From contig OZ037879.1 in the NCBI GenBank assembly GCA_964035575.1, positions 248,001 to 312,000 on the forward strand: DNA of 64,000 nucleotides, read 5' to 3'. Both the position numbers and the translations under genes were made by a program. The DNA comes from Rhynchopus sp. YZ270_cl-10. Taxonomy: Eukaryota; Euglenozoa; Diplonemea; Diplonemida; Diplonemidae. Positions within the stretch are counted from its first letter, which is position 1, and the number at the start of each line of letters is the position of its first letter. Positions 42,601-52,625 of the stretch are shown here, in pieces. Under the pieces are notes generated by a model. That model ran no database searches, was not told the origin of the DNA, and saw only the letters and a list, made by a program, of their open reading frames with translations.

Positions 42601-45600
42601 TTCTTGAGCACATGGCAAACAACATGCTGTGCGTCGCGGGAGAGCAGCGCGTGAACCACTAAGTCGTGCGCCCGGGCATTGAGCTGGTTCAGGTCCAGGC
42701 AGCTCAGGAGAAGATCCACAGCCTCGGTACTGCCCTCTCTCGCAGCCAGGCTGGAGATATGCGTACCATGCGCGATGTCGACCCCAACCCACCCCTTCAA
42801 GAAAACCTCTGCGGCCTGTTGTTTGCGCGCCTCGTTTGCTTTGAGGTATGTCAACATCGTTTTGAGAAGCGTCCATTTGCCTTGGTGCACCGCGCTGATG
42901 AGTGCGTTGCGGGGTCCGATGCGTTTGCCATCTGTAGCACGCCCCATGCAGGCGGTGTCGGTAGAGGTGGAGGGTGGTGACAGCACGGCACGCAGTTTCG
43001 AGAACGTCGCGCTGATGGGGTCGAAGCTTGAGTCGCCTGCTATGGGCAGGACGGAAGAGGCGTGCTCATAGGTTTTGTCAAACATGGCAGTGGCGGCGGT
43101 GAAGAGTGCTGCAGCATTGCTGTCGGGCAGACCACACAGCGTCTCAGCCAACGGCGTTGCAGAGAAGGAGAACAACCCTAACGAGGTGCCCACCTTGCAC
43201 CGTCTCGAGGATGCAATCGACTCATCCACAGATGCGCTTGCCCCAGCACGCAGCAGCCTTGTCACACACGAAGCAGACCCGACAGCAACGCAGCAGCTGA
43301 GAGGTGTGAGCAGTTCGTCGTCAAATGCATTCACGTCGCAGCCCTTCCGCAGCAGCACATCAACGCACATCAGCTTCTGCTGTCTGCAGGAGTGGTGCAG
43401 CGGGGTGCGCCCCTTTGAGTCCTTCATGCGCGCACAGTTCTCGAATTCTTGCAAATAAAGAGAGAGCACTTTGCTGTGCCCTTTGCTTGCAGCAATGTGC
43501 ACGCTGCTCTGCCCTGTTGAATCGAGTTGGTATGGTGTACAGCCCTTTTCGACAAGCTTCTGCAAAGACACCATATCATTCGCCGTGGCAGCGTAGTGCA
43601 TCGGCGTGACCCCGCAGTAGTCTGCAAGGAAGGGCACGAAGTCGAAGGGCACACGCCCACGCCCGGTCCAGAGGTTGACACGCGAGGTGCGGTCCTTCAT
43701 GTAGATCTGCACCACAGGCACCGTCAGGCCCTGCGTCGGCAGCGTCGCAGCCATATGCGCAACACCACGTCGTGCCAGCCTCCGTTCCCATTGGTCTTCA
43801 TTTCCCAACGCAAAGCAATCAATCGGGATCCCATATGCTTTAGACAAACGCCGCTCAAACACCTTCTGATCCACATCAAGCGGCAAAAAGGGGAAACGTA
43901 TCCGTTGGGTTTCATCAAAGGCTTTGCCGTTACGACGCGAAAAGGAGATATTATCCTTGACCACGGAAAGGTCTGGATGCGCCTCGATGCGTTCGCGGAG
44001 CATCGCGTATGTGTCGCCCCAGCCTAGGGTGAAGGGGTACGCGGTGTAGGCACAGTCGAAGGCGACGTACACGGTGAGGTCGCCTTGGTGGCGGAGGCAG
44101 GTGGGTTCTGTGGCGGGGGTGGGTGCAGGGATTGTGCTCTGTACGGTGTGCGTCTTAGGTGGCAGGAGGCTCTGCTTCAGGCACGCAACGTTGTGCACTT
44201 CGATGCTTTTCTGCAGTCTCCGCCTCGCGTCGGCCTCCTCCACGGAGACCTCAATGCGGGTGTACCGCTGCTCTGTGTCCAGCGTGTTGAGCCAGTCAGT
44301 AGGGTGCGTGCTCGCCATCTCCTGCAGCTTTGCCTTAGAGGCTAAGATCTGCTGTTCGCTCTGCTTCTGTGCGTTGGTGGACCTGTCCTGGCGTTGTTCC
44401 AGCTCGCGTACATCCTCGGTAGCCCTGTCTAGTTGCTTCTGTTTCGTGCTGTTCGCGTCCTGCTCCTGTCGTAGAGAGTTGTCCTGCGCCTTGACCTGCT
44501 CCTGCAGTTCTTTGACAAGTGCTTCGTTGTTCCGGTTCTCCGCCTCAAGCGCCTGGCGTGTGCGCTCCTCGTCGTGTGCATGCCGTACCAGCTCCTGTCG
44601 CTCATCTGCAGAGCTCTGCACCTGCTGCTGCAGCGCCATGGACTTAGCACGCTCCTTCTGCAGCTCCGCAAGGAGCAGGTCCATCTCAATGTCGCGTGAT
44701 GTCAGCGCCTCGACAGCAGGGGAGACAGCAGGCTTGGCAGGTGGCTCGGGTGCGGGGATGGGGGTCTCGGCAGGTGGTGCTGGGGTGGTAGCAGGGTCGG
44801 CGGCTGTGGTGACGGTGTTGGCGGTGGCGGTGGCGGTGGCGGTGTCGGTGGCAGTGGCAGTGTCCCCAAAGAGTGAGACAACAACAGAGAGTGCCTCCGC
44901 CTCGTCGCTGATGCTCAGCATGCATTTGAGTGCCGTGCCCGAGGTTGAGAGGAGCGCTGCCTCAGGTGGTGGCGGCGTCTTCTGCACAGATGCCTGCTGT
45001 GCTGTGGGAACCTCAGGCTCTACTGTTGCCTCCTCTGCCGCTGGCTCTGGCACTATTGGTGTCACCTTCGCCACCACGGGGTCTGCCGGTTGCACCACTT
45101 CCTCAGGAAGCGCTGGTTCGGGTTCCTCTGCGTGTCCCTCCAGCACCGTGAGCACATGGGCAAGCGCAGACAGCTCTGGCGCACCTTGGCAGAACGCGTC
45201 GAGAGCTTCGCATGCGTTAAATACGATGGGTTTGGTTAGCTTCCTTGCAGCAGCGGCAGGGACGGAGGTGCGTGTACGTGGTGCCCCTGCAGCAGACGTG
45301 GGCCGTGTGGCAGCAGAGGTAGGGCGTGTCGAAGGTGGCGACCTTGTCGCGTCCAGGTCGATGACCGCCAGCAGGCCCAGCAGGCACTCCTTCTCCGCAG
45401 CGTCTTTCAGGTTGCGGATGATGTGCTTCGGTGGGTACGGCGGTGTCGGCTCCGGTGTGGGGTCCCTGGGAGCTACCCACCCTGCATCGTGCTCTGCCTT
45501 CATCTCAATGTACGTCTCACGCAGGAGGATCAGCGCAGGCAAGTCAAAGGTGTCCAACAACGCAGTCTCCAAGTCGCTGTCGCAAGGAACGATCTGCGCA

Positions 45601-48600
45601 TCCTGACACGGCTGTGCGTCGGTTGGGGCATTGGCGCCCTCCTTTGCAGGCGGGTCCTTTGCAATGTCGTGTGTGGGTGTAACGTCTTCCTTGACCGTAG
45701 ACGCTGTGTCGGCATCAGCCTGTGCTTTTGCCGCTGCTTCAGCTTCGATTGCTGCTTGCTCCTCTGCTTTTGCTGCCGCTTTTGCCTGTGCTTCGGCTTC
45801 AGCCTTTGCAGCTGCTTCTGCCTCAGCGTCTGCCTTTGCCTTAGCTGCTGCATCGACTTCAATTGCTGTTTCAGCTTCAGCTTTTGCCTTGGCTTCGGCT
45901 TCAGCCTTTGCTAGTGTTTCAGCTTGAGCTGCTGCTTCTGCATCAGCTTTTGCCTTAGCCGCTGCTTCGGCTTCAATTGCTGCTTGCTCCTCTGCTTTTG
46001 CTTTTGCATCTGCTTCAGCTTTTGCCTTAGCCGCTGCTTCAGCTTCCAGAACTGCCTGATCCTCAGCTTTTGCCTTAGCTTCAGCTTCAGCATTGGCAGC
46101 TGCTTCTGCGTCAGCTTTTGCCTTAGCCGCTGCTTCGGCTTCCAGAGCTGCCTGATCCTCTGATTTTGCCTTAGCTTCAGCTTCCGCTGCTGCCTGAGCT
46201 TCAGCTTTTGCATCTGCTTCAACCTTTGCTGCTGCTTCGGCTTCAAGAGCTGCTTGATCCTCAGCCTTTGCCTTAACTTCAGCTTCAGCCTTTGCCGCTG
46301 CCTCAGCTTCAATTACTGCTTGGTCTTGAGCTTTAGATACTGCCTCAGCATCAGCCTTTGCCTTAGCCGCTGCTTCAGCTTCCAGAGCTGCCTGATCTTC
46401 AGCTTTTGCCTTAGCTTCAGCTTCAGCATTGGCAGCTGCTTCTGCGTCAGCTTTTGCCTTAGCCGCTGCTTCGGCTTCCAGAGCTGCCTGATCCTCTGAT
46501 TTTGCCTTAGCTTCAGCTTCCGCTGCTGCCTGAGCTTCAGCTTTTGCATCTGCTTCAACCTTTGCTGCTGCTTCGGCTTCAAGAGCTGCTTGATCCTCAG
46601 CCTTTGCCTTAACTTCAGCTTCAGCCTTTGCCGCTGCCTCAGCTTCAATTACTGCTTGGTCTTGAGCTTTAGATACTGCCTCAGCATCAGCCTTTGCCTT
46701 AGCCGCTGCTTCAGCTTCCAGAGCTGCCTGATCTTCAGCTTTTGCCTTAGCTTCAGCTTCAGCATTGGCAGCTGCTTCTGCGTCAGCTTTTGCCTTAGCC
46801 GCTGCTTCGGCTTCCAGAGCTGCCTGATCCTCTGATTTTGCCTTAGCTTCAGCTTCCGCTGCTGCCTGAGCTTCAGCTTTTGCATCTGCTTCAACCTTTG
46901 CTGCTGCTTCGGCTTCAAGAGCTGCTTGATCCTCAGCCTTTGCCTTAACTTCAGCTTCAGCCTTTGCCGCTGCCTCAGCTTCAATTACTGCTTGGTCTTG
47001 AGCTTTAGATACTGCCTCAGCATCAGCCTTTGCCTTAGCCGCTGCTTCAGCTTCCAGAGCTGCCTGATCTTCAGCTTTTGCCTTAGCTTCAGCTTCAGCA
47101 TTGGCAGCTGCTTCTGCATCAGCGTTTGCCTTAGCCGCTGCTTCGGCTTCAAGAGCTGCCTGATCCTCTGATTTTGCCTTAGCTTCAGCTTCAGCCTGTG
47201 CCTTGGCTTTGGCTTCAGCTTCCGCTGCTGCTTGAGCTTCAGCTTTTGCATCTGCTTCAACCTTTGCCTTTGCTGCTGCTTCAGCTTCAAGAGCTGCCTG
47301 ATCCTCAGCCTTTGCCTTAGCTTCAGCTTCAGCCTTTGCTGCTGCTTCTGCATCAGCTTTTGCCTTAGCCGCTGCTTCGGCTTCAAGAGCTGCCTGATCC
47401 TCAGCCTTTGCTTTTGCCGCTGCTTCAGCTTCCAGAGCTGCTTGATCCTCTGCCTTTGCCTTAGCTTCAGCTTCAGCCTTTGCCTTGTCTTCTGCTGCTT
47501 TTTCCTCCGCCTTTGCTGCTGCTTCAGCTTCCTCCCTGAGCCTGACTTCTTCCTTCTGTGCCTTCCTTGCTTCTTCTTGGGCCTTCTGGACAGCTTCTTC
47601 ACGTTCACGCTGCGCTTGCTTCTCCCTTTTCTCGGCGGCTCCGGCGGTGCTCTGCTTTTCAGCCTCGACCTCGCCCATGCCACCTGAGAAGTCGTAGCCT
47701 GTGGGTTTGTGTGCGCCTGTCGAGGCTTGGAGACGCTGTGCTAGGGACTTCTCTTCAAGATCTTCCTTGTCCTGCGACTGCAGCGACACTGTTGTGCCTG
47801 TGAGAACTGCCTCAAAGGCACTCTTGTGCGCAGACACACGGGCACGCGCCATGGCCTTCACGTTCTCTCCAATCCAAGAAACGAACACAAATTTGTTGCG
47901 CACAGACTTGATGCGTCCCCTGTCGTCAATCGCACGGCAGCGCAGCCCACAGAACAACACCTTGTCGTCGTCGAGGTGAGACACGAACCCGGCTAGCCCT
48001 GTCGCACCCTTCTTGTGCACAAACATCGAGGCTGCGTTTTTGCCGTCGTAGCCGAGCATTGCCCAGGAGAGGTCTGTCTTGCCGTCTAGGATTTCACTCC
48101 ACACGTCGGCAGGGACACCGCCAGACTCACACACAGCGAGCTCTGCTTGGGAGGCCTCGCTGGGTGCCTCCTTGGCTTCTTGCTTTACCTCGGGCTCTTT
48201 TGGCTTTTCCTTCTCCTTCTCCTTTTGCTTCTCTTTTTCCTTCTCCTTCTTCTCCGGTGGTGGTGACGGCGGTCGAACGCGCTCCGCACTCTTCGGGCGT
48301 GAACTGCTACTCGCAGACCGATGTTGTGCACTCCCCGGTCGTGCTGCCTTCTTCGGCATCTTCTCTTGCTCGTCGCTCTGCGCCTTTGCCTCTGCGATCT
48401 GTGTCTCCATATCCCCATCAAGCAGTCCACCAGAGAAGTCGTATCCCGTTGGCTTATGCGCTCCCGTGGAGGACTGTAACTTTGCTTCAAGGTTTTTCGC
48501 ATCGAGGTCGGAGCGGTCTTGTGTTTGCAGTGAAATGTGGGTGCCTTGGAGAAGCGTTTCGAAGGCGTCTTTGTGGGTGGATACTTTGGCGCGGGCCATG

Positions 48601-48893
48601 GGGCGGACGTTCGCACCGATCCAGGCGACGAAGATGAATTTGTTGCGGATAGACTTGACCCGCCCCCTGTCGTCAATGGCACGGCAGCGGAGGCCGCAGA
48701 ACAACACCATATCGTCGTCCAGGTTCTCCACAAGCGAGTCGAGGCCCAGCACACTCTTCTTGTGTATGTAGTGCGACTTTGGGTTCTTCCCGTCGTACCC
48801 GACCATCACCCAGTTCAGAGGCGACTTCCCATCACGGATGTCGTTCCACACCACATCCACATCCCCCCCAGAGAGGACTGCGTCCGAGGACAT
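39624..48893 (-). CDS. Giant coactosin-domain, Ala-rich coiled-coil, ankyrin-repeat protein, two or three exons
   Basis: Exon 1 is 48893-40389, exon 2 is 40229-39906 and a tentative exon 3 is 39683-39624, giving about 2,962 residues. The ATG at 48893 (MSSDAVLSGGD) follows acceptors CCCCTTTTCAG and ATCTCAG. Residues 10-155 and about 255-405 are two near-duplicate ADF-H domains of the coactosin type (VWSEILDGKTDLSWAMLGYD), which bind F-actin. A KEKEKQKEK linker separates them. About 460-1070 is an Ala/Lys/Glu coiled coil carrying a 112-residue repeat. About 1400-1530 is another coiled coil. Ankyrin repeats occupy about 1755-1890 and recur up to about 2650 (TPLHHSCRQQK, SALHLACARGN). Exon 2 adds leucine-rich repeats (LPHLERLNLRSCQVTNSEV). 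It could be an actin-linked scaffold. Exon 3 is supported only by phase and a TTTTTCCAG acceptor; without it the protein ends five residues past 39906. Confidence 0.82.
39684..39905 (-). other. Possible 222-bp last intron of the coactosin/ankyrin gene
   Basis: Donor GTCAAG/GTATGTGC is good. The acceptor TTTTTCCAG/CTTCCC leads in phase 0 to 19 residues and a stop. No independent support for the exon exists. Confidence 0.4.
40230..40388 (-). other. 159-bp spliceosomal intron in the coactosin/ankyrin gene
   Basis: Sense strand: CAATTC/GTATGTTG at the donor and TTTCTTTTCCCCACAG/GATGAG at the acceptor, phase 0. It links the ankyrin exon to a clear LRR exon. Confidence 0.75.
46080..47160 (-). repeat. 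336-bp tandem repeat coding Ala/Glu/Lys coiled coil
   Basis: The landmark ATTGGCAGCTGCTTCTGC recurs at 46092, 46428, 46764 and 47100, exactly 336 bases apart. At least two successive units encode identical 112-residue blocks (pattern AAAKAxAEAxxK, with EDQAALEAEAAAK). The period is a multiple of three, so the frame is kept. The units are almost identical, which points to recent expansion or gene conversion. The flanking parts of the coil hold older, more diverged versions of the same motif. Confidence 0.9.
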
Positions 48894-49215
48894 AGCTGAG
48901 ATTGGTGTGCACCTGAAAAGGGGTTGTGTAAAGAAGGGGGTGTTTTTGTAGTAGTGGAAAGTGGTGGTAGCTTTCTTAGTTTTTATGGTGGTTTGTTGCA
49001 CCGAGGCATGTCAGTGAAGGTGTAAGGTTTATGATATTGGCCAGTTGCAGTGCACTAAAGGTGAGGCTTCTGCTTCATCCAAGCTGGCTCGGACAGCTGC
49101 CCTTTGCGTATCGTGCACTGCATATGTGTGCAGACACTTTATCACGTTCGTTATCTTGCTCCGTAACACTTTCCACTTTTGACCTTACGTCTCTTGTCTG
49201 CATTGGTGCAGCTAA

Positions 49216-49829
49216 CTAGATTTTCTTTAAGTCATCTCTCGGTTTGTTGACTAGACGAACAGCCTCACAATACAAAGCCCTCTCGTGACTGTACACCTTC
49301 GATGCTGCACCAGAACACCTGGCCTTTCCGGTCACCTTTCTGCAGGTTCTGTCGAGAAGTTCTATGTGTCCCCTTGCCATAACCACCTCGTCAAACACAA
49401 TTAGGTCTGTTGCACAGATGAGATCTTCAATCTCTTGTCAGTTTGCACGGAGTGGCAGTCATCTCGGTACAAGCCAAGAGGAAACTTGAATCTGTTGTGC
49501 GACGTTCTTCCTCCAGGAAGTAGCATTGCTGCGATTCCAGAGCTTGCGACTGCAAAGGCAATGTTGGCACGATGCACGTGACCTTGTGCCGGCACTCCTC
49601 TGTGGCTTCTACACCAACTGAGCATGGCCTAAGTGAATGTTTTTCCAGTCCCTGCAGCACCCTGGAGAAGGAACATTTCACCTGTGCGCTGAGTCACAGA
49701 GAGTTGAACACGCTCAACTGCATCCCTCTGTTTTGTATTGAGCTTAGGTTCAATCTGCTCCCACTCCTGCCGTGGACCTCGGTCCTGGCCCTGCTTCCCG
49801 GTAGTGGCACACTTCCAACTCCTCCTCAA
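49216..49829 (-). pseudogene. Broken PIF1-family helicase, probably from a Helitron
   Basis: Three pieces on the minus strand read as one helicase in order. First, LNTKQRDAVERVQLSVTQR with Walker A MFLLQGAAGTGKTFT. Second, IAFAVASSGIAAMLLPGGRT, then SHNRFKFPL. Third, MFDEVVMARGHIELLDRTC, a Walker B-like block. These match the PIF1 helicase of Helitron Rep-Hel proteins. It is decayed (about three breaks), with no Rep domain or Helitron ends found nearby. Other PIF1 sources remain possible. Confidence 0.7.
49267..49299 (-). repeat. Dispersed motif B, copy 3
   Basis: ACAATACAAAGCCCTCTC, then GTGACTGTACACC, overlapping the third piece of the helicase remnant. Confidence 0.5.
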
Positions 49830-50119
49830 TCATCACGATGATAACCAGTGTTATGAGGGAGAAGGGGCTGTGTTCTCCTGCAATATGATAAAGTACAGAT
49901 ACATGCCACATGCAAGAGCAAAATACGACGCCTTTTTTTTGTTAATTATATCGACAAAAAAAACTCACTTCCCACCAGCAGGCGGGGTCTGCATCCTAAA
50001 AGGTCGCCAATAAGGGCTAGACACCCCATAGGGCATTAGGCACACAACCATCTTCCCCCTTCCCCCCCCTCATCCCCTCTCCCTTTTTTTAGGACCTAAA
50101 TTTGACCCTGCCCGAAAGA

Positions 50120-51400
50120 TTAGTTTCCTTCTCGTTCCTGAATATGCCGCATTCTGGTTAATTCTACTTCCATGCTTCGTTTCTGTGCTTCAGTGTGGGA
50201 TGCTCGGAGTGCGTCTGTTCTGTCCTGCTGAAGACGCGCTGCAGCATTTCGCACCGCCTTTGCCTCTTGTACTAGAGCATGCTGTTCAGACTGCCCACGA
50301 TGCTTGCTCATCCGCGACGCCAGCCTTTCCGCATCCTCAACATCACCTCGCTTCGCGTAATGCTTCAACAGCTCACGGCACACCCGGTCTGCTTGGATTG
50401 GGGTAGTCATCGTGAGCGCCGATGTCACCGCATTTTCACATACTGCAAGAACATGATCATTTTCCGCCCAAGGAAGCAATCCCTCTATTAAAACAACATA
50501 GGCAGGAGCGTCCAGCGGAAGGCCTGCATGAACCATTTTGTCATACGTGGCTGAGAGGCCTGAGATGTTGTGGCTGTCTGCGTGGCAGCGGAGGAGGATG
50601 GTATAATGGTGGAGCCCGATTTGATGGCCGAGGTTGCGGATTTTTTGTAGTACCGACTCTGCTAGGCGAGCGTCGGAGGTGCGTGCACAGATGAGCAGAA
50701 CGGCCTCCCAGACTGGGGCACAGTCGGTTTCCACGCCTTCCAGCCGCATTCTCTCGATAATCCCTTGGGCCTCTTTCATATCACGGCACCCCTGCAGCAG
50801 GACACACCACCCATCCACGCCGACCTCCCAACCTCGCGCGGTTACCTCACGTTCTATCACGGTCTTTGCGCCAATAGGGTCGCCTGCTCGAGCATGTGTC
50901 TTTGCGAGATGGATGTAGCCCTCCCTGGAAACATTGTAGTGGTGTTGTCTGCAGTGTTCCAAAAACCGGGTTGCTTCTGGAAGTTGGCTAGGGTGTTTGA
51001 CATAGCAGGCGAAGATGTGGCTGGTGGTCTCGCGGAGCATTCTTTTAATCTTTTTTTGTTCTATTTGGGTTTCAAGAGCAGAGAATACTGTGCGGGATGC
51101 GGTCAGCAGACCGTGCCGAGAAAGCAGTTTCAACGCGGTTTCGTACGAAAACTTCCCAGCCCCTTCATCTTTGAGAAGCGTCAGAACCTGCCGCACCACC
51201 TCGTTCTCCCTCCCAGTCTCCCTTCGCAGGGAGGTGTCCCTGAGGCTCTTCTCAATCTTCGCCAGCTTAGCCTGCACTGCAATGTCCAACTCCATTACGG
51301 TCCCATTGACGCGCTCCACCTTCTCCTCCGTGTCATAAAACACCCCCCGTCTTTGCGTGAGAACACATACCCTTGCAAAGGGGCGAACACGAAGAATCAT
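50120..51400 (-). CDS. Pentatricopeptide-repeat (PPR) protein, probably mitochondrial
   Basis: A 426-residue protein. The ATG at 51400 is followed by a basic, Asp/Glu-free N-terminus (MILRVRPFARVCVLTQRRG) typical of a mitochondrial presequence. An acceptor-like tract (TTTTTTTCTTGACATGAG) ends exactly at the ATG. About seven or eight 35-residue helical hairpins follow at residues 110-360, for example GYIHLAKTHARAGDPIGAKT, DGWCVLLQGCRDMKEAQGII, VWEAVLLICARTSDARLAES and HHYTILLRCHADSHNISGL. PPR proteins bind organelle RNA one base per repeat and act in processing, editing or stability. No PPR-associated endonuclease or E/DYW domain is seen. The C-terminus is a charged coil. Confidence 0.85.
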   Translation of the reverse strand: MILRVRPFARVCVLTQRRGVFYDTEEKVERVNGTVMELDIAVQAKLAKIEKSLRDTSLRRETGRENEVVRQVLTLLKDEGAGKFSYETALKLLSRHGLLTASRTVFSALETQIEQKKIKRMLRETTSHIFACYVKHPSQLPEATRFLEHCRQHHYNVSREGYIHLAKTHARAGDPIGAKTVIEREVTARGWEVGVDGWCVLLQGCRDMKEAQGIIERMRLEGVETDCAPVWEAVLLICARTSDARLAESVLQKIRNLGHQIGLHHYTILLRCHADSHNISGLSATYDKMVHAGLPLDAPAYVVLIEGLLPWAENDHVLAVCENAVTSALTMTTPIQADRVCRELLKHYAKRGDVEDAERLASRMSKHRGQSEQHALVQEAKAVRNAAARLQQDRTDALRASHTEAQKRSMEVELTRMRHIQEREGN

Positions 51401-51446
51401 CTCATGTCAAGAAAAAAATGTGAAAGACAGAGGAGACCTGATAGGT

Positions 51447-51474
51447 AGAGTTGAAATACAAAGCCCTCTTCCGT
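51447..51474 (-). repeat. Dispersed motif B, copy 4 (partial)
   Basis: AGAGTTGAAATACAAAGCCC, then TCTTCCG; the right half is lost. Confidence 0.45.
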
Positions 51475-51800
51475 CGGAACAACCCCCAACCATGCAGGTC
51501 CTACAATCCATTTCGTGGTTTACGATATGTGCTACTCCCGCTTCCACTCAGCATGAATCGGGGATCATTGCAAAACAAAAAAAAAGATCGGTTTTGAAGG
51601 AAGGGGCTTGGGGCTTACAAACCAAACCGGTCTGTTTCTGACAAAAAAAAAAAGGTAAGGAAAGGGGGATGAATCAGACCTTTTTTTTTGACAATCCATT
51701 GTTGGATCTGTGTGCAAGGCTGCACTGTGTTTTTTTTTTTTTTTTTTCACTTTTTTGGAGCATACAACGAAAATGGTTTGCCCCCCCTATGTGGGCGAAG

Positions 51801-51826
51801 AAAGTTTATAAGATGAACCTAAGCTG
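51801..51826 (-). repeat. Dispersed motif A, copy 8 (left half only)
   Basis: AAAGTTTATAAGATGAACC, then TAAGC; it stops at the loop. This suggests the left half can be carried without the hairpin's right arm. Confidence 0.45.
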
Positions 51827-52625
51827 AACAAAATGAAATTGCTTGTAGTGCAACAAAGATCTCTGCAGACTAAGACGCACAACTCGGACAATTCCACATT
51901 AATCAGAAAGGGGTCGGGGGCATTGTGGATGTTCCGATGTGTGTGTGGAATATTTTTTTTTCGTGGGTGTTTGCTGTCAGTGGAGGGAGGAGGGGGTAAT
52001 AATGTAAAAAACTGCGCAATGCAGTTCTTTTCGAGCATGTGAAATTGAAGGAAATTAGAGACATTAGAACACCCACAAAACCACGAGAAAAATTTGAAAA
52101 AATGTTTGAAAAAAAAATAAAGCAAAAAGGGAGCGAAACTCTTGAAGACTGATAGACACTGATTGGACCGCTCAGGTTGTCCCCCCCAGTAAGTGAAAAT
52201 GGGTGAGATTTTCCTCAGAGGCTTGCAGGGTTATCAGACGTTGATAAGTTTGACCAACAACAAAAAAAAAAAAAAGACAAAATGTGTGTGTACGAAAAAA
52301 GGGAGCAGAACCGTACAATACGTGCTGGAAGAAAGAAGCGCGTAGTGTGCAGTGTGAAAGGGAAAGGGAGAAAAGAAGGGATAATAAAAATAGAGCAAAA
52401 TCGAGTGTGTCGTTTGAATCATTGAAATAAATGTTTTCATATTTAGCAATGACAAAAAGAGGGAAGAGGAGAAAAGAAACGTAGGCACGTCTCTGTTCTT
52501 TCTTGGAATCTGTTTTTATGTAAACAAGATTGTAAAAAAAAGTCCAAAACATTAAGAAAAAAACGTAAAAGACGCTGCGACCCGGTACCGGGTCATTTAG
52601 CTGTCAAAAACTAGCTGTAAAATGC

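Larger units (their letters stand above)
48894..50119. other. Intergenic region holding a broken helicase
   Basis: Besides the helicase remnant (49216-49829) and a motif-B copy (49267-49299) it holds low-complexity sequence (poly-C and poly-T runs near 50050-50095). Nothing else is recognised. Confidence 0.55.
51401..52625. other. Intergenic region, low complexity
   Basis: About 1.2 kb. It has a motif-B fragment at 51447-51474, a motif-A fragment at 51801-51826, and many T/A runs. The 3' flank of the secreted-protein gene is AT-rich. No coding frame is credible. Confidence 0.55.

Noticed and set aside
44074-45606. 510-codon Ser-rich plus-strand frame
   Set aside because: Antisense shadow of the coactosin/ankyrin gene, with composition dictated by the Ala/Glu-rich sense strand.
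46080-47160. CRISPR-like array
   Set aside because: The repeats are 336 bp without spacers and are coding; the genome is eukaryotic.
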